From NCBI RefSeq assembly GCF_050003625.1, contig NC_134399.1, positions 43,661,241-43,725,240 of the forward strand: DNA of 64,000 nt, given 5' to 3'. Below are positions 11,122 through 22,043 of this stretch, piece by piece. Numbering within the stretch: position 1 is the first letter of the stretch; every line of letters starts with the position of its first letter. The notes under the pieces were generated by a model. It did no database searches. It was not told the DNA's origin and saw only the letters and a list, made by a program, of their open reading frames with translations. A program made the translations under genes and the position numbers. This DNA comes from Haematobia irritans (taxonomy: Eukaryota; Arthropoda; Insecta; Diptera; Muscidae).

Positions 11122-12053
11122 GAACCTGCCTAATTCAGCGATGGAAGCCATAAAGAGATTTTTCCAAACGTGCATATTCTTTTAAAAATTTTGGTCACTT
11201 TGCCAGTTACTCAGGGATGGAAAATACAATTTTTAAGAAAGTACAAAAAAGGTATTTTTTGAGCGGAAAGGTACTTTTTACTAAATTTCAACAAAAATTT
11301 CACTGGAAGATTATTGTCAAGAGACTGAATTTTAAAGAAAATAAAATTTTGACAAAATTTTCTATAGAAATAAAATTTTGCAAAAATTTCCTATAGAAAT
11401 AAAATTTTTACAAAATTTTCAATTGAAATAAAATTTTGACAAAATTTTCTATAAAAATAAAATTTTGCAAAAATTCTATATAGAAATAAAATGTTGACAA
11501 CTATTTCTACCGACATAAAAAATCGATAATATAGAATCGCATTCTTTTTTCGACTAAAACTTTCTTGAAGTTCAATAAAATCCTGTTTTTGACTATGTCT
11601 TTTACAAAATCGAGATTTTCTTCCCACATGAACATGTCTGTTTTGCCATATTTGTAAAAGACTATTAGCAAATAAGGTTGATAAAGACTTTCTCAAAATA
11701 TTAAAATATTTTGTCAAAGCTATTGTACCATAAATGTGATATCGACTCAAAAATGTCTACACAAAAGGTACTAAATCATTCGCGGGGGTACTGCGGTACT
11801 GACAGGGGTGAAAAAGGTTTGAAAAAAGTACTATAGTACTGCATTTTCCATCCCTGCAGTTACTACGTGCTCATCCGAACGTTCATTTTCAACAATGAAG
11901 AGATTGAAGACGTATCTTAGAAATTCGACTAGCGAGAGTAGACACAAAGGATTGGCATTAATGTCGGTTCATCGCCGAATAAATGTGCCGACTGAAGAAG
12001 TCATTGATTTATTTGCTGCCCAAAAAGCCCGTCGGCTCAATTTAATATTATAA
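11122..12053 (+). pseudogene. hAT transposase C-terminal (dimerization) fragment
   Basis: Translation on either side of the inner MITE gives the hAT dimerization region: NVHILLKILVTLPVTT, then CSSERSFSTMKRLKTYLRNS, HKGLALMSVHRRINVPTEEV and a terminal stop at 12051. This is the conserved C-terminus of hAT transposases of the ZMYM1-like type. A frameshift lies near 11150 between NLPNSAMEAIK and EIFPNV, and a 645-bp MITE interrupts the codons for LPVT. The N-terminal and catalytic parts were not found. It is dead and unrelated to the host gene around it. Confidence 0.75.
11212..11856. mobile_element. hAT MITE, 645 bp, 8-bp target duplication
   Basis: The ends are CAGGGATGGAAAATACAA and the inverse of CAGGGATGGAAAATGCAG. 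The target CAGTTACT is duplicated exactly (11204-11211 and 11857-11864). The inside contains degenerate ~35-bp repeats around AAATTTTGACAAAATTTTCT. The minus-strand ORF 11391-11750 is repeat translation. Confidence 0.9.
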
Positions 12054-13514
12054 CAAGTATATACAGCACTAAGTTCGGCCGGGCCGAATCTTAAATACCC
12101 ACCACCATGAACCAAATATTAGGGTTTCCTTTGAAATTTCAGGAGGGCTTGAGGACTTGAGGATATTCCCGAAGATAAATTTAAAGATTTCACCTATGAG
12201 GACTATATCAGATTCTGGATTTATAAGAATCATTTTTGTTTGAGTTTTAAAGGAATCATTAACATCTCATGTAAGTTTGCAAGAAAATTATAAAATAAAG
12301 TCTTGATTTGAAATCTTAAATCTGTAGAACTAAAATCTGGAAATTTTACATTGAGTTTCAAGCAATTTTCATGATCAGTGCACCTTTTACACCCTCAAGA
12401 AGTGAAGTCGGTCTATATGGAGGCATTACCAAAAGGATCGATAAAAACTTAATCCGATACACGTTTTTGTGAGCCTAAAATACCAGAATATTTACAATTT
12501 CAGGCAAATCAGATAAAAACTACGGTTTCTAGAAACCCAAGGAGTTAAATCGGGAGATCGTTCTTATGGGGGCTATACTAAAATATGGACCGATACTCAC
12601 CGTTTTCGGCACACCTCTTTATGACCCGAAAATACCTCTAGATTTCCAATTTCAGGCAAATAGGATAAAAACTTCGGATTCTAGAAGCCCAAGAAGAAAC
12701 ATCTTGAAATCGGTCTATATGGGGGCTGTACTAAAATATGGACCGATACTCACCATTTTCGACACACCTCTTTATGGTCCTAAAATACCTCTAGATTTCC
12801 AATTTCAGACAAATTGGATAAAAACTACGGTTTCTATAAGCCCAAGACCCCAAATCGGGAGGTGGTTTTATATGGGGACCATACCAAAACATGGACCGAT
12901 ACACACGTATTTGTGGTCCTACAATACCTCTAGATTTCCAATTTCAGGTAAATTGAATCACAATTTTTGGCACACGTATTTGTGGTCCTACAATACCTCT
13001 AGATTTCCAATTTCAGGTAAATTGAATAAAAACTGCGGTATCTATAAGCCGAAGAAGTAAAATCGGGAGATCGGTCTATATGGGGGCTATACCAAAACAT
13101 GAAGCGATAATCACCATTTTTGGCACACCTCTTCATGGCCATAAAATACCTCTAGGTTTCAAATTTCAGGCAAATTGGATAAAAACTACGATTTCTATAA
13201 GCCCAAGACCCCAAATCGGGAGGTCGGTTTATATGTGGACTATATCAAAACCTGGACCGATATAGCCCATCTTCGAACTTGACCTGCCTGCAGACAAAAG
13301 ACGAGTTTGTGCAAAATTTCAGTACGATTGCTTCATTATTGAAGACTGTAGCGTGATTACAACAGACAGACGGACATCGTTATATCGTCTTAGAATTTCT
13401 CCCTAATCAAGAATATATATACATTATATAGTCGGAAATCGATATTTCGATGTGTTACAAACGGAATGACAAACTTATTATACCCCGTCACCATTCTATG
13501 GTGGTGGGTATAAA
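12054..13514 (+). repeat. Mini-me-like family C
   Basis: It begins CAAGTATATACAGC with a GGCCGGGCCGAATC hairpin and ends TATACCCCGTCACCATTC then ATGGTGGTGGGTATAA. Inside are repeated units with TCTAGATTTCCAATTTCAGG and ATGGGGGCTATACTAAAA. ORFs 12566-13060 and 13080-13265 are translations of these units. Confidence 0.7.
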
Positions 13515-13599
13515 AATATTGTATACATACCTATGCATACATAAAATTTTCTACACATGAGATTATATGAATATTTTTTTTAAAGTTGAATATTTTGCA
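13515..13599. other. AT-rich spacer
   Basis: No recognisable feature. Confidence 0.4.
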
Positions 13600-15236
13600 T
13601 ATTTTACGGGACTGGCAAAACATTCAGATGTACGGAATTTGAAGAAAATCGGTTCATAAATACGTGAATTGTGATCCAATCGGTGATAAATATATATGGC
13701 AGCTATATCTAAATCTGAACCGATTCTTTCCAAAATCAATAGCGATTGCCTTTGACCCGAAGAAAGACATCATGCCAAATTTGAGGACGATCGGACTTAA
13801 ACTGCGACCTATACTTTGTGCAGAAAATTACATATACATGCATCATGCGGGAAATGCATCAACCACAGAACCGGTACAGGACTAGTCCCTGGTGTGTATG
13901 GACCAGTCCCAGTTCTGGCCAAAACATATGGAAGGGACCGGTCACTTTAACATGGGTTTGTCATTGACGGGTTAAATTTACATTTTAGGACGCGTCTTGG
14001 ACTGATCCCAAAGGACACGTCCTGGGACAATTTAGCAGGAGCACCCCACAGACAGGTCCGCAGGAACCAGTCTCGGACAAACTCTTAGAAATCCGTTTCA
14101 ATTTTGGCATTCCAATCGCACCCGAAATGAAAAAAAAACTTTGAAATATGTCGAATATGGAAATGTGAAAATGCTTGATATTAAAATCTTAATGGATCTA
14201 AGATTTTAACATCAAGCGAATACTGAAATAAATAAATTACGACTACTTAAAAATTGCAACTAACTGGAGCACAAGTACCAGTTCTATGATAGGTCCGTCA
14301 GTGGCAATTTGCACCAATTTCCGATAGGGTATGTACACCAAAATTTGTGTTACCATCTCCTTGAAATTTGTTTGAAATTTGAACTCAACCATTCTGTGGA
14401 AAGTCTGGCATTACAGTGTGCAGGATATGATAACGATATTGGGAAATCATCACAGAATTTTGTCTAAAATGTGGGTATGTTGACCATATTTGTATAAACC
14501 GGAAGAACAACTATATTGAGGATTTATTTAAATCTGAACCAATTTAGATCACACTTGATACACTTAAATAGAGAATTAAATACATTCTCTGTGGAAACTA
14601 TCAAGTCAATTGGAGGAAAATGTCATTAAAAATGGGATTAAAATATGAAACATTCTACCACATTTCCCCAACTCTGGCGTAGACATGAACCGATTTTGAT
14701 CAAATTTGATATTCATAGTTAGAATAATAATTGTGCAATCTCTGCAAAATTTCACGTAATTGGGAGAATAACTTTGGCCTCGGTGGTCATATGAGTGGAA
14801 ATCTGGCGAAAGATATATATGGGAGCTATATATAAATCTAAACCGATTTAAATCAAATTTACCAAGCATTGGTAGAATGTCAATTCTACTCTCTATGCAA
14901 AATTTCACGAAAATCGGTAGTAAACTTTGGCCTCTCTGGTAAAATGAGTCTAAATTGGACAAAAGATATATATGGGAGCTATATCTAAATATGAACCGAT
15001 TCGGCTGATATTTTGCAAGTTTTTCGAGACTCATAAAATATTCGGATGTACGGAATTTGAAGAAAATCTGTTGATAAACACGCCAACTATGACCAGCGAT
15101 TGTCTCCGTCCCAAAAAACGACCCTATGCCAAATTTGAGGACGATCGGACAAAAATAAATCGACTCAGCATTTAATTCTACGACGATCGGTATACTAAAC
15201 GATGGGTCTCAGACTTTTCCTTCTCAGCGTTACATA
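13600..15236 (-). repeat. Family-A copy with foreign insert
   Basis: Family-A units in inverted orientation, ending in the inverted family start (ACGATGGGTCTCAGACTTTT). It is interrupted around 13850-14330 by sequence absent from other A copies, and split at 15237 by an M2 element. The tail of the copy resumes at 17034. Confidence 0.65.
13876..14022. repeat. Cluster of GGAC-NN-GTCC palindromes
   Basis: GGACTAGTCC (13879), GGACCAGTCC (13900), GGACCGGTCA (13935), GGACGCGTCT (13988), GGACTGATCC (13999) and GGACACGTCC (14013) lie within about 145 bp. I do not recognise the element. Confidence 0.6.
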
Positions 15237-16468
15237 CACTCTTAGAAACATATGTTTTTCATATGTTCCGATATAAACAAAATGTGTTTCGGGCACAATT
15301 TTAAAACACAATATATTTAAGTGCAAACATGTAATGTTCCTAAACTAACACTAAATGTTTGGGACATCTATGTTAATATGTTAGAATATATTATGTTTGG
15401 GGCATGAATGTTTCATAAAAATCATATGTGTGAATGCAAACATATATAAATTTACAAATTTCGACTAAATATACATATGTTGTGATATTTTATTCAAAGC
15501 GACAGAGAGTGAGAGAGAGTATAGAGAAAGAAATAGAGATGGAAACCGTGAGAGTTGACAAAAGATATCAACATAACACAGCGAAAGAATCAAAAGAGAA
15601 CAATTTCTGTGAAACCGCTTGTATGTTGTTTCGGAAAACTCTTTTATGATAAGGCCAAAAATTATATGCTTAAATCTAAATATTATTTAATTTGAATAAA
15701 GAGAATGGACATTCGGAACCAAGAGAATAGACATTTGAAAAACAAACAGCATATGTTTTCGCCTTGAGAGCAGCATTTTATGTATGTGTGGACATGTGTT
15801 TTGTTTATCATTTTGGCATTATGGGCACAATTTTTTTCTTGGTTCGTTAAAAGAAATCAGGGGTCTTCATAAAAATAACGAAAGGGCACTATACCCTTTT
15901 TAGAGTTGGGACAGTAAAATGAAATAAGGAGGAAATAGTGAAAAATTACACAGTTAAATGTATAAAAACAAAGTTTAGTTCCACTTTATTAATAAGTAGT
16001 CCACGAGGAGTTGACGGACACCTTCAAATATAAAAGAGGGCATTAAGTTCGAGTTTTGCAGCTAAAACAACTTAAAATGTTTATTTTCTTAAAAATGAAT
16101 TATTAAAGCAAAATAAAAGGCATTTTAGAGCGATGGTGTTAAATGCTAGTAAAAACTGTTCACACCTAAATAAATTTATGTTTATATTATAAAATTATTT
16201 ATGTATGTTTATACTCGACTCCACGTTTTTCTTTTGTTAGAGTTTTTGAATACCTTCCAAATTTTAAAGTTTTGTACCAAAAACAGTTGATTGTTACAAA
16301 ATTGTTATTTTTGCAATAAAAAATATTTTAGCCAAAAATCAGTCAATTTCGTTTATATCAAGCACTGTTACTGACTATAAATCTTTAATAACCCACATTT
16401 CGAAGATTCATTATAAAAATTTAATATAGTATAAATATAAATGTGTAAATTAAAAAAAAAGTGTTCGG

Positions 16469-16538
16469 TCGGAGCAGGGATTGAACCCACGACCCTTTGC
16501 ATGCAAGGCAGACATGCTAACCACTGCTCCACGTGGCA
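16469..16538 (-). other. tRNA-like module T3 in M2 (SINE-head homologue)
   Basis: On the minus strand it has an A-box-like TGGAGCAGTGG and a B box GGGTTCAATCC. It aligns along its length with the head of the SINE at 35999-36345 (shared TGGTTAGCATG, GCCTTGCAT, GGTCGTGGGTTC). It is probably a captured SINE head and not a tRNA gene. Confidence 0.65.
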
Positions 16539-16652
16539 AACAAATGTATGTTTCTGTTAAATAATGTTATGTTTGCATGGGCTCGTGGGCGCTGCAATCT
16601 ATGCTATATAAATGTAACTTATAACGATAATTATGTGCTGGTGACCATAACA

Positions 16653-16724
16653 GCTACGTAGCCCAGTGGATAGTGTGTTGGCTTACAAACTGTATGGTCC
16701 TCGGTTCGATTCTCCGTGCAGGCG
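16653..16724 (+). other. tRNA-like module T2 in M2
   Basis: It has the canonical A box TAGCCCAGTGG and B box GGTTCGATTC at tRNA spacing. The middle, CTTACAAACTGTATGGTCC, is shared with module T1 of M1. The acceptor and anticodon stems do not pair well, so this is a tRNA-derived pol III module and not a tRNA gene. Confidence 0.65.
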
Positions 16725-17033
16725 AAAGGTAAAATTTAAAAAATTTATAAAATTGAATAATTTCTTCAAAATTATTTGTATTACAGAAAAAAGTGCCAAG
16801 AAGAAATATATTTCGTGGAAGTAAAAATAACGTGTATGTTAGGGAATGAGCACAATCGTCTTTGGGAAAAATTCTTCCAAGCATATAATATTTTTGGGCT
16901 CAAAATGCTTCCAAACATATAATATGTTCACATAAAACAAACATATTAATGTTTCGGCAGTATCCAATAATATATGTGCTTCCTGCAAAAATGTTTGGAA
17001 CATATGTTAAAGAAGCGATTTTTTTTGAGGGTG

Positions 17034-17088
17034 TACTAATGCACAAACTTGTTATACCCTGTACCACAGTAGTGGTGAAGGATATAAG
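17034..17088 (-). repeat. End of the split family-A copy
   Basis: Inverted family-A start (GTACCACAGTAGTGGTGAAG) continuing from before the M2 insertion. Confidence 0.65.
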
Positions 17089-17875
17089 AATTTATAAAAT
17101 TGAATAATTTCTTCTACAAAGTTTGTATTACAGAAAAAGGTGCTAAGAACTAAAAAAACTCGAAGTGAGAAAGATGTGAGGGAATATACAATTTTTGAGC
17201 ACAATCTTCTTTGGGAGAAAATTCTTCTAAGCATATAATATTTTTGGGCTCAAAATGCTTTCAAACATATTATATGTTCACATAGGTTAGGTTAGGTTAG
17301 GTGGCAGCCCGATGTATCAGACTCACTTAGACTATTCAGTCCATTGTGATACCACATTGGTGAACTTCTCTCTTATCACTGAGTGCTGCCCGATTCCATG
17401 TTACGCTCAATGACAAGGGACCTCCTTTTTATAGCCGAGTCCGAACGGCGTTCCACATTGCAGTGAAACCACTTAGAGAAGCTTTGAAACCCTCAGAAAT
17501 GTCACCAGCATTGCTGAGGTGGGATAATCCACCGCTGAAAAACGCTTTGGTGTTCGGTCGTAGCAGGAATCGAACCCACGACCTTGTGTATGCAAGGCGG
17601 GCATGCTAACTATTGCACCACGGTGGCTGTTCACAAACATAAATAACTTATAGTTTTTGGGAAGACAACATTATTGAATTTGGATGGAAAAATACAAAAT
17701 GTTTGGAACTTAGACTACCCAAACATATTATATTGTTTAGACCATTATGCTTTCAAACATATTATATATTGGAAGAAATCAAATATATAAATGTTTGGGC
17801 AATACCCAAATATTTACATGCTTGAAGCAAAATGTGTTTGGGAGTATATGTTACAGAATCGATTTTTTTAGGGTG
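17089..17875 (-). mobile_element. M1 fragment carrying a SINE
   Basis: An inverted M1 5' half ending TTTTTTTAGGGTG followed by TA. It is interrupted by a SINE at 17285-17627. Its other end is truncated at the junction with family A. Confidence 0.7.
17285..17627 (-). mobile_element. tRNA-derived SINE, full length
   Basis: Minus orientation. The plus strand reads GGTTAGGTTAGGTTAGG (inverse of the 3' tail), the LINE-like 3' segment, the body, then the tRNA-like head ending CACCACGGTGGC. Flanking GTTCACA on both sides suggests a short target duplication. Confidence 0.82.
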
Positions 17876-17933
17876 TAGTCACCGACCAATGTTTGCATGG
17901 TTGTTAAAGGCAATAGACTAACACCTTGTATCG
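17876..17933. repeat. Family B/C fragment
   Basis: It contains GAATTTCAATCGGATCGG as in family-B units; the sequence probably resumes at 18384 after an insertion. Confidence 0.45.
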
Positions 17934-18383
17934 AATTTCAATCGGATCGGAAGAAGTTAGCGTGAGGTGTTCACGTGAGTGAAATTTTACGCACGCTTAC
18001 GTACAATATGTGGGTAGACGTTCACGCTCACGTAATTTCATTAAATGAAAACTTATATTCACGCTCACCCACTAACAACGTTTGAAGCCTCACGCATGAT
18101 TCGCGACAATTTTTTACCAACGAACCATCAAACAATGGACGCTATTGAAAACTGGGCGTGGTTAAATCCGTGGTGTGAAAATGTTGAGTATGATTGCAGT
18201 CGGTGAGTATGAATTTTATCGTGAATGTGAATTTTATCGTGTAGTAGTAGAAATTTTACTCAAGCACATTCACGAACAGAATTTGATTTTCGCTCATGCA
18301 CGACACATTTTTGTGTTGTCCCATTCACAAGATTTAGTTTAAATTTTATTCACACGTGTCACGATAACACGCCTCTAATTTCA
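17934..18383. mobile_element. Unclassified CACG/CGTG-rich element
   Basis: The left end TAGCGTGAGGTGTTCACGTG and the inverse of the right end, TAGAGGCGTGTTATCGTGAC, are imperfect inverted repeats. The interior is full of TTCACG/CGTGAA words. No ORF and no clear target duplication. Confidence 0.45.
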
Positions 18384-18455
18384 GCAGACGGGCGGACGGC
18401 TGTCGCAAGATCGACTCAGAATGTCACCACGAGTATATATATACGTTATAAGCAT
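18384..18455. repeat. Mini-me-like fragment
   Basis: It contains CAGACGGGCGGACGG and TATATATACGTTATA, as in the family B/C start inverted. Confidence 0.45.
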
Positions 18456-18886
18456 CACGCAGAGAAGAAACGTGATTGTCACAATCATATTCGAACAGCA
18501 AAATAATATGATAGGAGCTATTTTTGCGGCGACCATGTAACATTTTCACCTGTAACCATGTTGGCTCAGTGAACATGGTTCTAAGAAAAATAAAATTGTC
18601 CTCATCTAAAATGTTATTATATTGATAAAAAGTATTTTGTTGGAATCAAAAGACAATGGTCACGATCTAAAATGTTATGGTTTTCGTCAAAAATGTTTTT
18701 CTTCCAGTTAAAAGAACAGGGTCACAACCTAAAGTGTTTTGATCTTTATGAAAAAACTTTTTTCGTCGACGAAAAAAGGACTAGAAAATTATTTTCACAA
18801 AGATAAAATACGTGGTTTTCGCGACAATTACATGATCTATATAAACAGCATCCATTTATGCTGCAAACATGTTTTTTCTGTGCGTG
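18456..18886 (+). mobile_element. F element, short copy (left of inverted pair)
   Basis: It starts CACGCAGAGAAGAAACG and ends TTTTTTCTGTGCGTG, the same termini as the 1019-bp copy at 44922-45940, with a large internal deletion. It contains TTTTGCGGCGACCATGTAAC. No TA is visible on its left. Confidence 0.7.
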
Positions 18887-18984
18887 ATAATGACAAAGTT
18901 AATACATTAATAGTTAATACCCCATCCTATGGTGGAGGGTATTAAAATATGACACTTTATTTTGTTGCATTAAACCGATACTAC
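18887..18984. repeat. Spacer with mini-me end fragment
   Basis: It contains CCATCCTATGGTGGAGGGTA, a family-B terminus hairpin, between the two F elements. Confidence 0.5.
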
Positions 18985-19771
18985 AGGCACAGAAAAACAT
19001 GTTCGGAAATGGTAGCCGCATCCATTTAATGCTTATCTAGAGGATGTAATTGTCGCTAAAACCATGTATTTTGTCTTTGTAAAACGAATTTTCTAGCCGA
19101 GAAAAATGTATGTTGGCAATAAACATTTAAATGGTTCTCAAATGCCGTAAAAATGCTCTATTATTTAAATGATAGAATTTGAGACCATTACATGTTCGGG
19201 AAAATCATGTACCATTACATGGTCATAAATACCACGTACATTTTTTCGTAACCATTAAATTTTTTAAATTTTTTTGCAGCGAAAATAATTTTATAAAAAC
19301 TTTGAACATGTACATATGATTTTCATACCAAAGCAGAGTGTTTATAAATATGTGTTGGTTGCTTGTACGACACTATAAATACAAATAAACAAGGAATTAG
19401 TTAATAAATAATTAAAGTTACTTTTGTGTTTTCTTTTCTCAAGTGGCGTCCTTTTTTCGCCGACAAAAAAAGTTTTTTCATAAAGATCGTAACATTTTAG
19501 GTTGTGACCCTGTTCTTTTAACTGGAAGAAAAACATTTTTGACGAATACCATAACATTTTAGATCGTGACCATTGTCTTTTAATTTAAACAAAATTCTTT
19601 TGATCATGATATTGTTCAAACATGAGGACAATTATATTTTTCTTAGAACTGGGTTCACTGAGCCAACATGGTTGCAAATGAAAATGTTACATGGTCGCCG
19701 CAAAAATAGCTCCTATCATATTATTTTGCTCTTCGAATATGATCGTGTCAATCATGTTTCTTCTCCTCGTG
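18985..19771 (-). mobile_element. F element (right of inverted pair)
   Basis: Inverted relative to 18456-18886. The plus strand starts CACAGAAAAACATG and ends GTTTCTTCTCCTCGTG followed by TA. It ends 100 bp from the exon-4 donor of lobo. ORFs at 19342 and 19573 are repeat translations or exon antisense. Confidence 0.7.
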
Positions 19772-19871
19772 TATACTTGTTTTTGTTTTTTTTTTGTGTT
19801 GTGCAAAAGGTCGTAATGTCGATTTTCGACCCTCTTAAAAATAGCATGAGAAAGCACTAAATGGGACTTAC

Positions 19872-20544
19872 ACTTTAAATTGTCCTTGCGACCATTTCCA
19901 AATACTTCTTCAACTTTTGATTTTTTAAAATCGTTTTTAACCTCCAATAGCATGTCAGCACGATTTTCGAAAAATGCCCAATCCATAATCGGTTCCTCAT
20001 ATCCATCGTCATTATATAGCGTTAATTGTATGACTTTGCCATCTCTATTGAAGTATGGTGAGAATCTTTGATGCTTAACTTTCTTATACAGAATTGTTTT
20101 TTGTAACTTTGGAAATCTTTCTTCAAATTCCTTTTCGTCAATGTGCAATTTGGAGACCCAAGAAGGAATGGTATTTATGTGTTTTTCTTTCATAATATCA
20201 GATTCATCGCTCAGCTTTTTTTCTATGCATTCGCCCGGCAACAAACGTTCCCAATCGTGGGTATTTTGCAGATCCCATCGAATCTCTCCAACCCTCACGT
20301 ATGTTTGTTTATTCACATAGTACTGGGTGTGGTTCCATACACTGTCTATTAAGATATAGTCCATGCAACTGCTACTACGATAGAAGCCAGTCGAAGCCTC
20401 AATGAAATCAACCTCAATTCCATCTCCCGCACTGTCCTCCATTTCTTTGTCGGAATTCATATCAACAGTTGAATTTTTTATTATTGCAATCCATGCATGT
20501 GGTCTGCGAAAACGGAATCTATCCGCATCACGTTGTTCCAATTC
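19872..20544 (-). CDS. lobo: lobo/DRC7 exon 4
   Basis: Largest exon seen of dynein regulatory complex subunit 7 (CCDC135; lost boys in Drosophila), an axonemal nexin-DRC protein needed for sperm flagellar function. The acceptor TTGACAG precedes GAA at 20544 and the donor is AAAGT|GTAAGT with the last base at 19872, giving 224 codons plus one base (phase 1). Family-typical stretches include RFRFRRPHAWIAII, DSVWNHTQYYVNKQTYVRVG, ETRWD-like GEIRWDLQNTHDWERLLPG, PSWVSKLHI and FSPYFNRDGKVIQLTLYNDD. It follows the transglutaminase-like region encoded by exon 3. The next exon is not in the window, so about the last 350 residues expected for the family are missing here. No frameshift or stop. The assignment is by recognition of the family, with no database search. 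Confidence 0.88.
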
Positions 20545-21095
20545 CTGTCAATAAAAAGACACAAACATAATCTGACTACATTTTGATAACTTTGGTGAAT
20601 CTAGTTTATTTTTTTTTTTTTTTAATGTTCGCCTGAAGTGTCTCTGTATAGAAGACACAGAGGTCTTTTTATCTTATTTTCATGAACCCGAATATAAAAG
20701 AGTTTTGGACATAAGTATGATGTGATTACTGTATATTAAAACACTTATAAACGGCCGAAATTCGACCAGCCAAAATGGAATATATTTACCATCCACCTTG
20801 GATTGCGTACAAAATTCAACTAAAAAAATTCGTCCACAATATAATTATTTAATGTGGACTATATTTTATATATAAAAATCGTACATTGCACTATGGCCAA
20901 AAACACTTTTTTTTTGCGGCAAAAAGCAGTTTTCACCGTCCAATTTTTAATATTTTCTATATCGAGTTTAACCAACATATCGATAGTAAAACATCAAAAT
21001 AAATTGCTACTATTGGCACCCAGTTTATTCAAATATTGCAAAACGACTTTTCGACTTCTGTATCTCTAATATTAAGAAAAATAGTAAAAAATTAC
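20545..21095 (-). other. lobo intron 3 (551 bp)
   Basis: Donor GTAATT after GAG and acceptor TTGACAG. It is short compared with its neighbours and holds only poly-T tracts and a family-B scrap near 20750-20860 (GGAATATATTTACCATCCAC). Confidence 0.75.
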
Positions 21096-21449
21096 CTCTT
21101 TTTCTCGTTGAAGTTCTTCTATTCGTTTCTTCTCGTCTTCTTTTTGTTTCACTATAGCTGCTATATTGTTTTCCAACTGACTCTCTAAATCAGGCATTGC
21201 TCCCAAGGTAAACTGATTGTCCAATACAGGTTCAGGGTCTACTTGATTTTCATTTCCAAAACGGTAGATGTCGCTTGGGTATAACACAGCACTTTGGTCG
21301 TTGTCTACTACTTCCGTGCGTGCAACCCCTGATACCACCACAGTATCGAAGCCAGCACCAATAAGCATGCTACAAAGTAACGTAGCCATTTCAAAACTAT
21401 TTCCGCGCCGTTTTCGGAGTATAGTGGCCGGCGATATCAAACGATTTGG
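21096..21449 (-). CDS. lobo: lobo/DRC7 exon 3
   Basis: 118 codons, phase 0 at both ends. The acceptor ATTTTAG precedes CCA at 21449 and the donor is GAG|GTAATT. It encodes PNRLISPATILRKRRGNSF, then EMATLLCSMLIGAGFDTVVV and SGVARTEVVDNDQSAVLYP, the transglutaminase-like core conserved in DRC7. The N-terminal part joins exon 2 (YEPFDENLYF) with no gap against the family. The C-terminal third, after ESQLENNIAAIVKQ, is Glu/Lys-rich and predicted coiled coil (KEDEKKRIEELQREKE). The Cys of LLCSML lies where a papain/transglutaminase catalytic Cys would sit, but I cannot say whether it is active. Confidence 0.9.
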
Positions 21450-21681
21450 CTAAAATAGTGTACACAGAAAAAGGTAATCGTTATAGCGCTACCAAAAAGA
21501 ATACTTTTATAATAAAAACATATTCTATCCATATCAGCTTCTGGTTCCAAATACCTTTTTTTGGATATAGTTTTGCAACTTTTAAATTGATAAAGATATC
21601 AACATAATTTTCTTTGTGTGAAAGCTGAGGTGTTTTCCTCTGAGTTGTGTTGCAAGTTTGTGGATCAACGTGCAGGCCTAT
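21450..21681. other. Intron 2 sequence next to exon 3
   Basis: Pyrimidine-rich stretch near the acceptor, followed by AT-rich unique-looking sequence. Nothing else seen. Confidence 0.5.
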
Positions 21682-21691
21682 AGGCATTGAA

Positions 21692-22033
21692 GGTTAGGTT
21701 AGGTGGCAGCCCGATGTATCAGGCTCACTTAGACTATTCAGTCCATTGTGATACCACATTGGTGAACTTCTCTCTTATCACTGAGTGCTGCCCGATTCCA
21801 TGTTAAGCTCAATGACAAGGGACCTCCTTTTTATAGCAGAGTCCGAACGGCGTTCCGCATTGCATTGAAACCATTTAGACAAGCTTTGAACCCCTCAGAA
21901 ATGTCACCAGCATTACTGAGGTGGGATAATCCAACGCTGAAATACTCTTTGGTGTTCGGTCGAAGCAGGAATCGAAACCACGCCCTTGTGTATGTAAGGC
22001 GGGCATGCTAACCATTGCACTACGGTAGCTCCC
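21692..22033 (-). mobile_element. tRNA-derived SINE with 10-bp target duplication
   Basis: Same family as 17285-17627 and 35999-36345. The plus strand starts GGTTAGGTTAGGTGGCAG. The 10-bp target AGGCATTGAA is duplicated exactly (21682-21691 and 22034-22043). The tRNA-like head lies at about 21955-22031. It sits about 240 bp from the exon-3 acceptor of lobo. Confidence 0.9.
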
Positions 22034-22043
22034 AGGCATTGAA

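Larger units (their letters stand above)
10925..12053 (+). mobile_element. hAT element remnant
   Basis: The left side begins CAGGGGGGATGAGGGGG followed by a C tract, like the G/C-rich termini of some hAT elements. The right side carries the end of a hAT transposase. The right terminus is lost into the family-C repeat that starts at 12054. A hAT MITE sits inside (11212-11856). Confidence 0.6.
15237..17033 (+). mobile_element. M2 element, 1797 bp, TA target duplication
   Basis: It starts CACTCTTAGAAACATATG and ends TTTTTTTTGAGGGTG, flanked by TA. The interrupted host is family A (GCGTTACATA then CTAATGCACAAAC). Both ends are dense in AAACATAT words. It contains a short GA-rich tract and two tRNA-like modules (16469-16538 minus, 16653-16724 plus). 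No transposase is present. Confidence 0.82.

Noticed and set aside
12566..13060. 164-codon ORF with repeated MGAI/PKIPLDFQFQ peptides
   Set aside because: Translation of family-C tandem units.
16653..16724. Candidate functional tRNA gene
   Set aside because: A and B boxes are good but the stems pair poorly and the sequence recurs inside every M2 element.
19880..20352. Plus-strand ORFs across lobo exon 4
   Set aside because: Antisense shadows of a well-supported coding exon.
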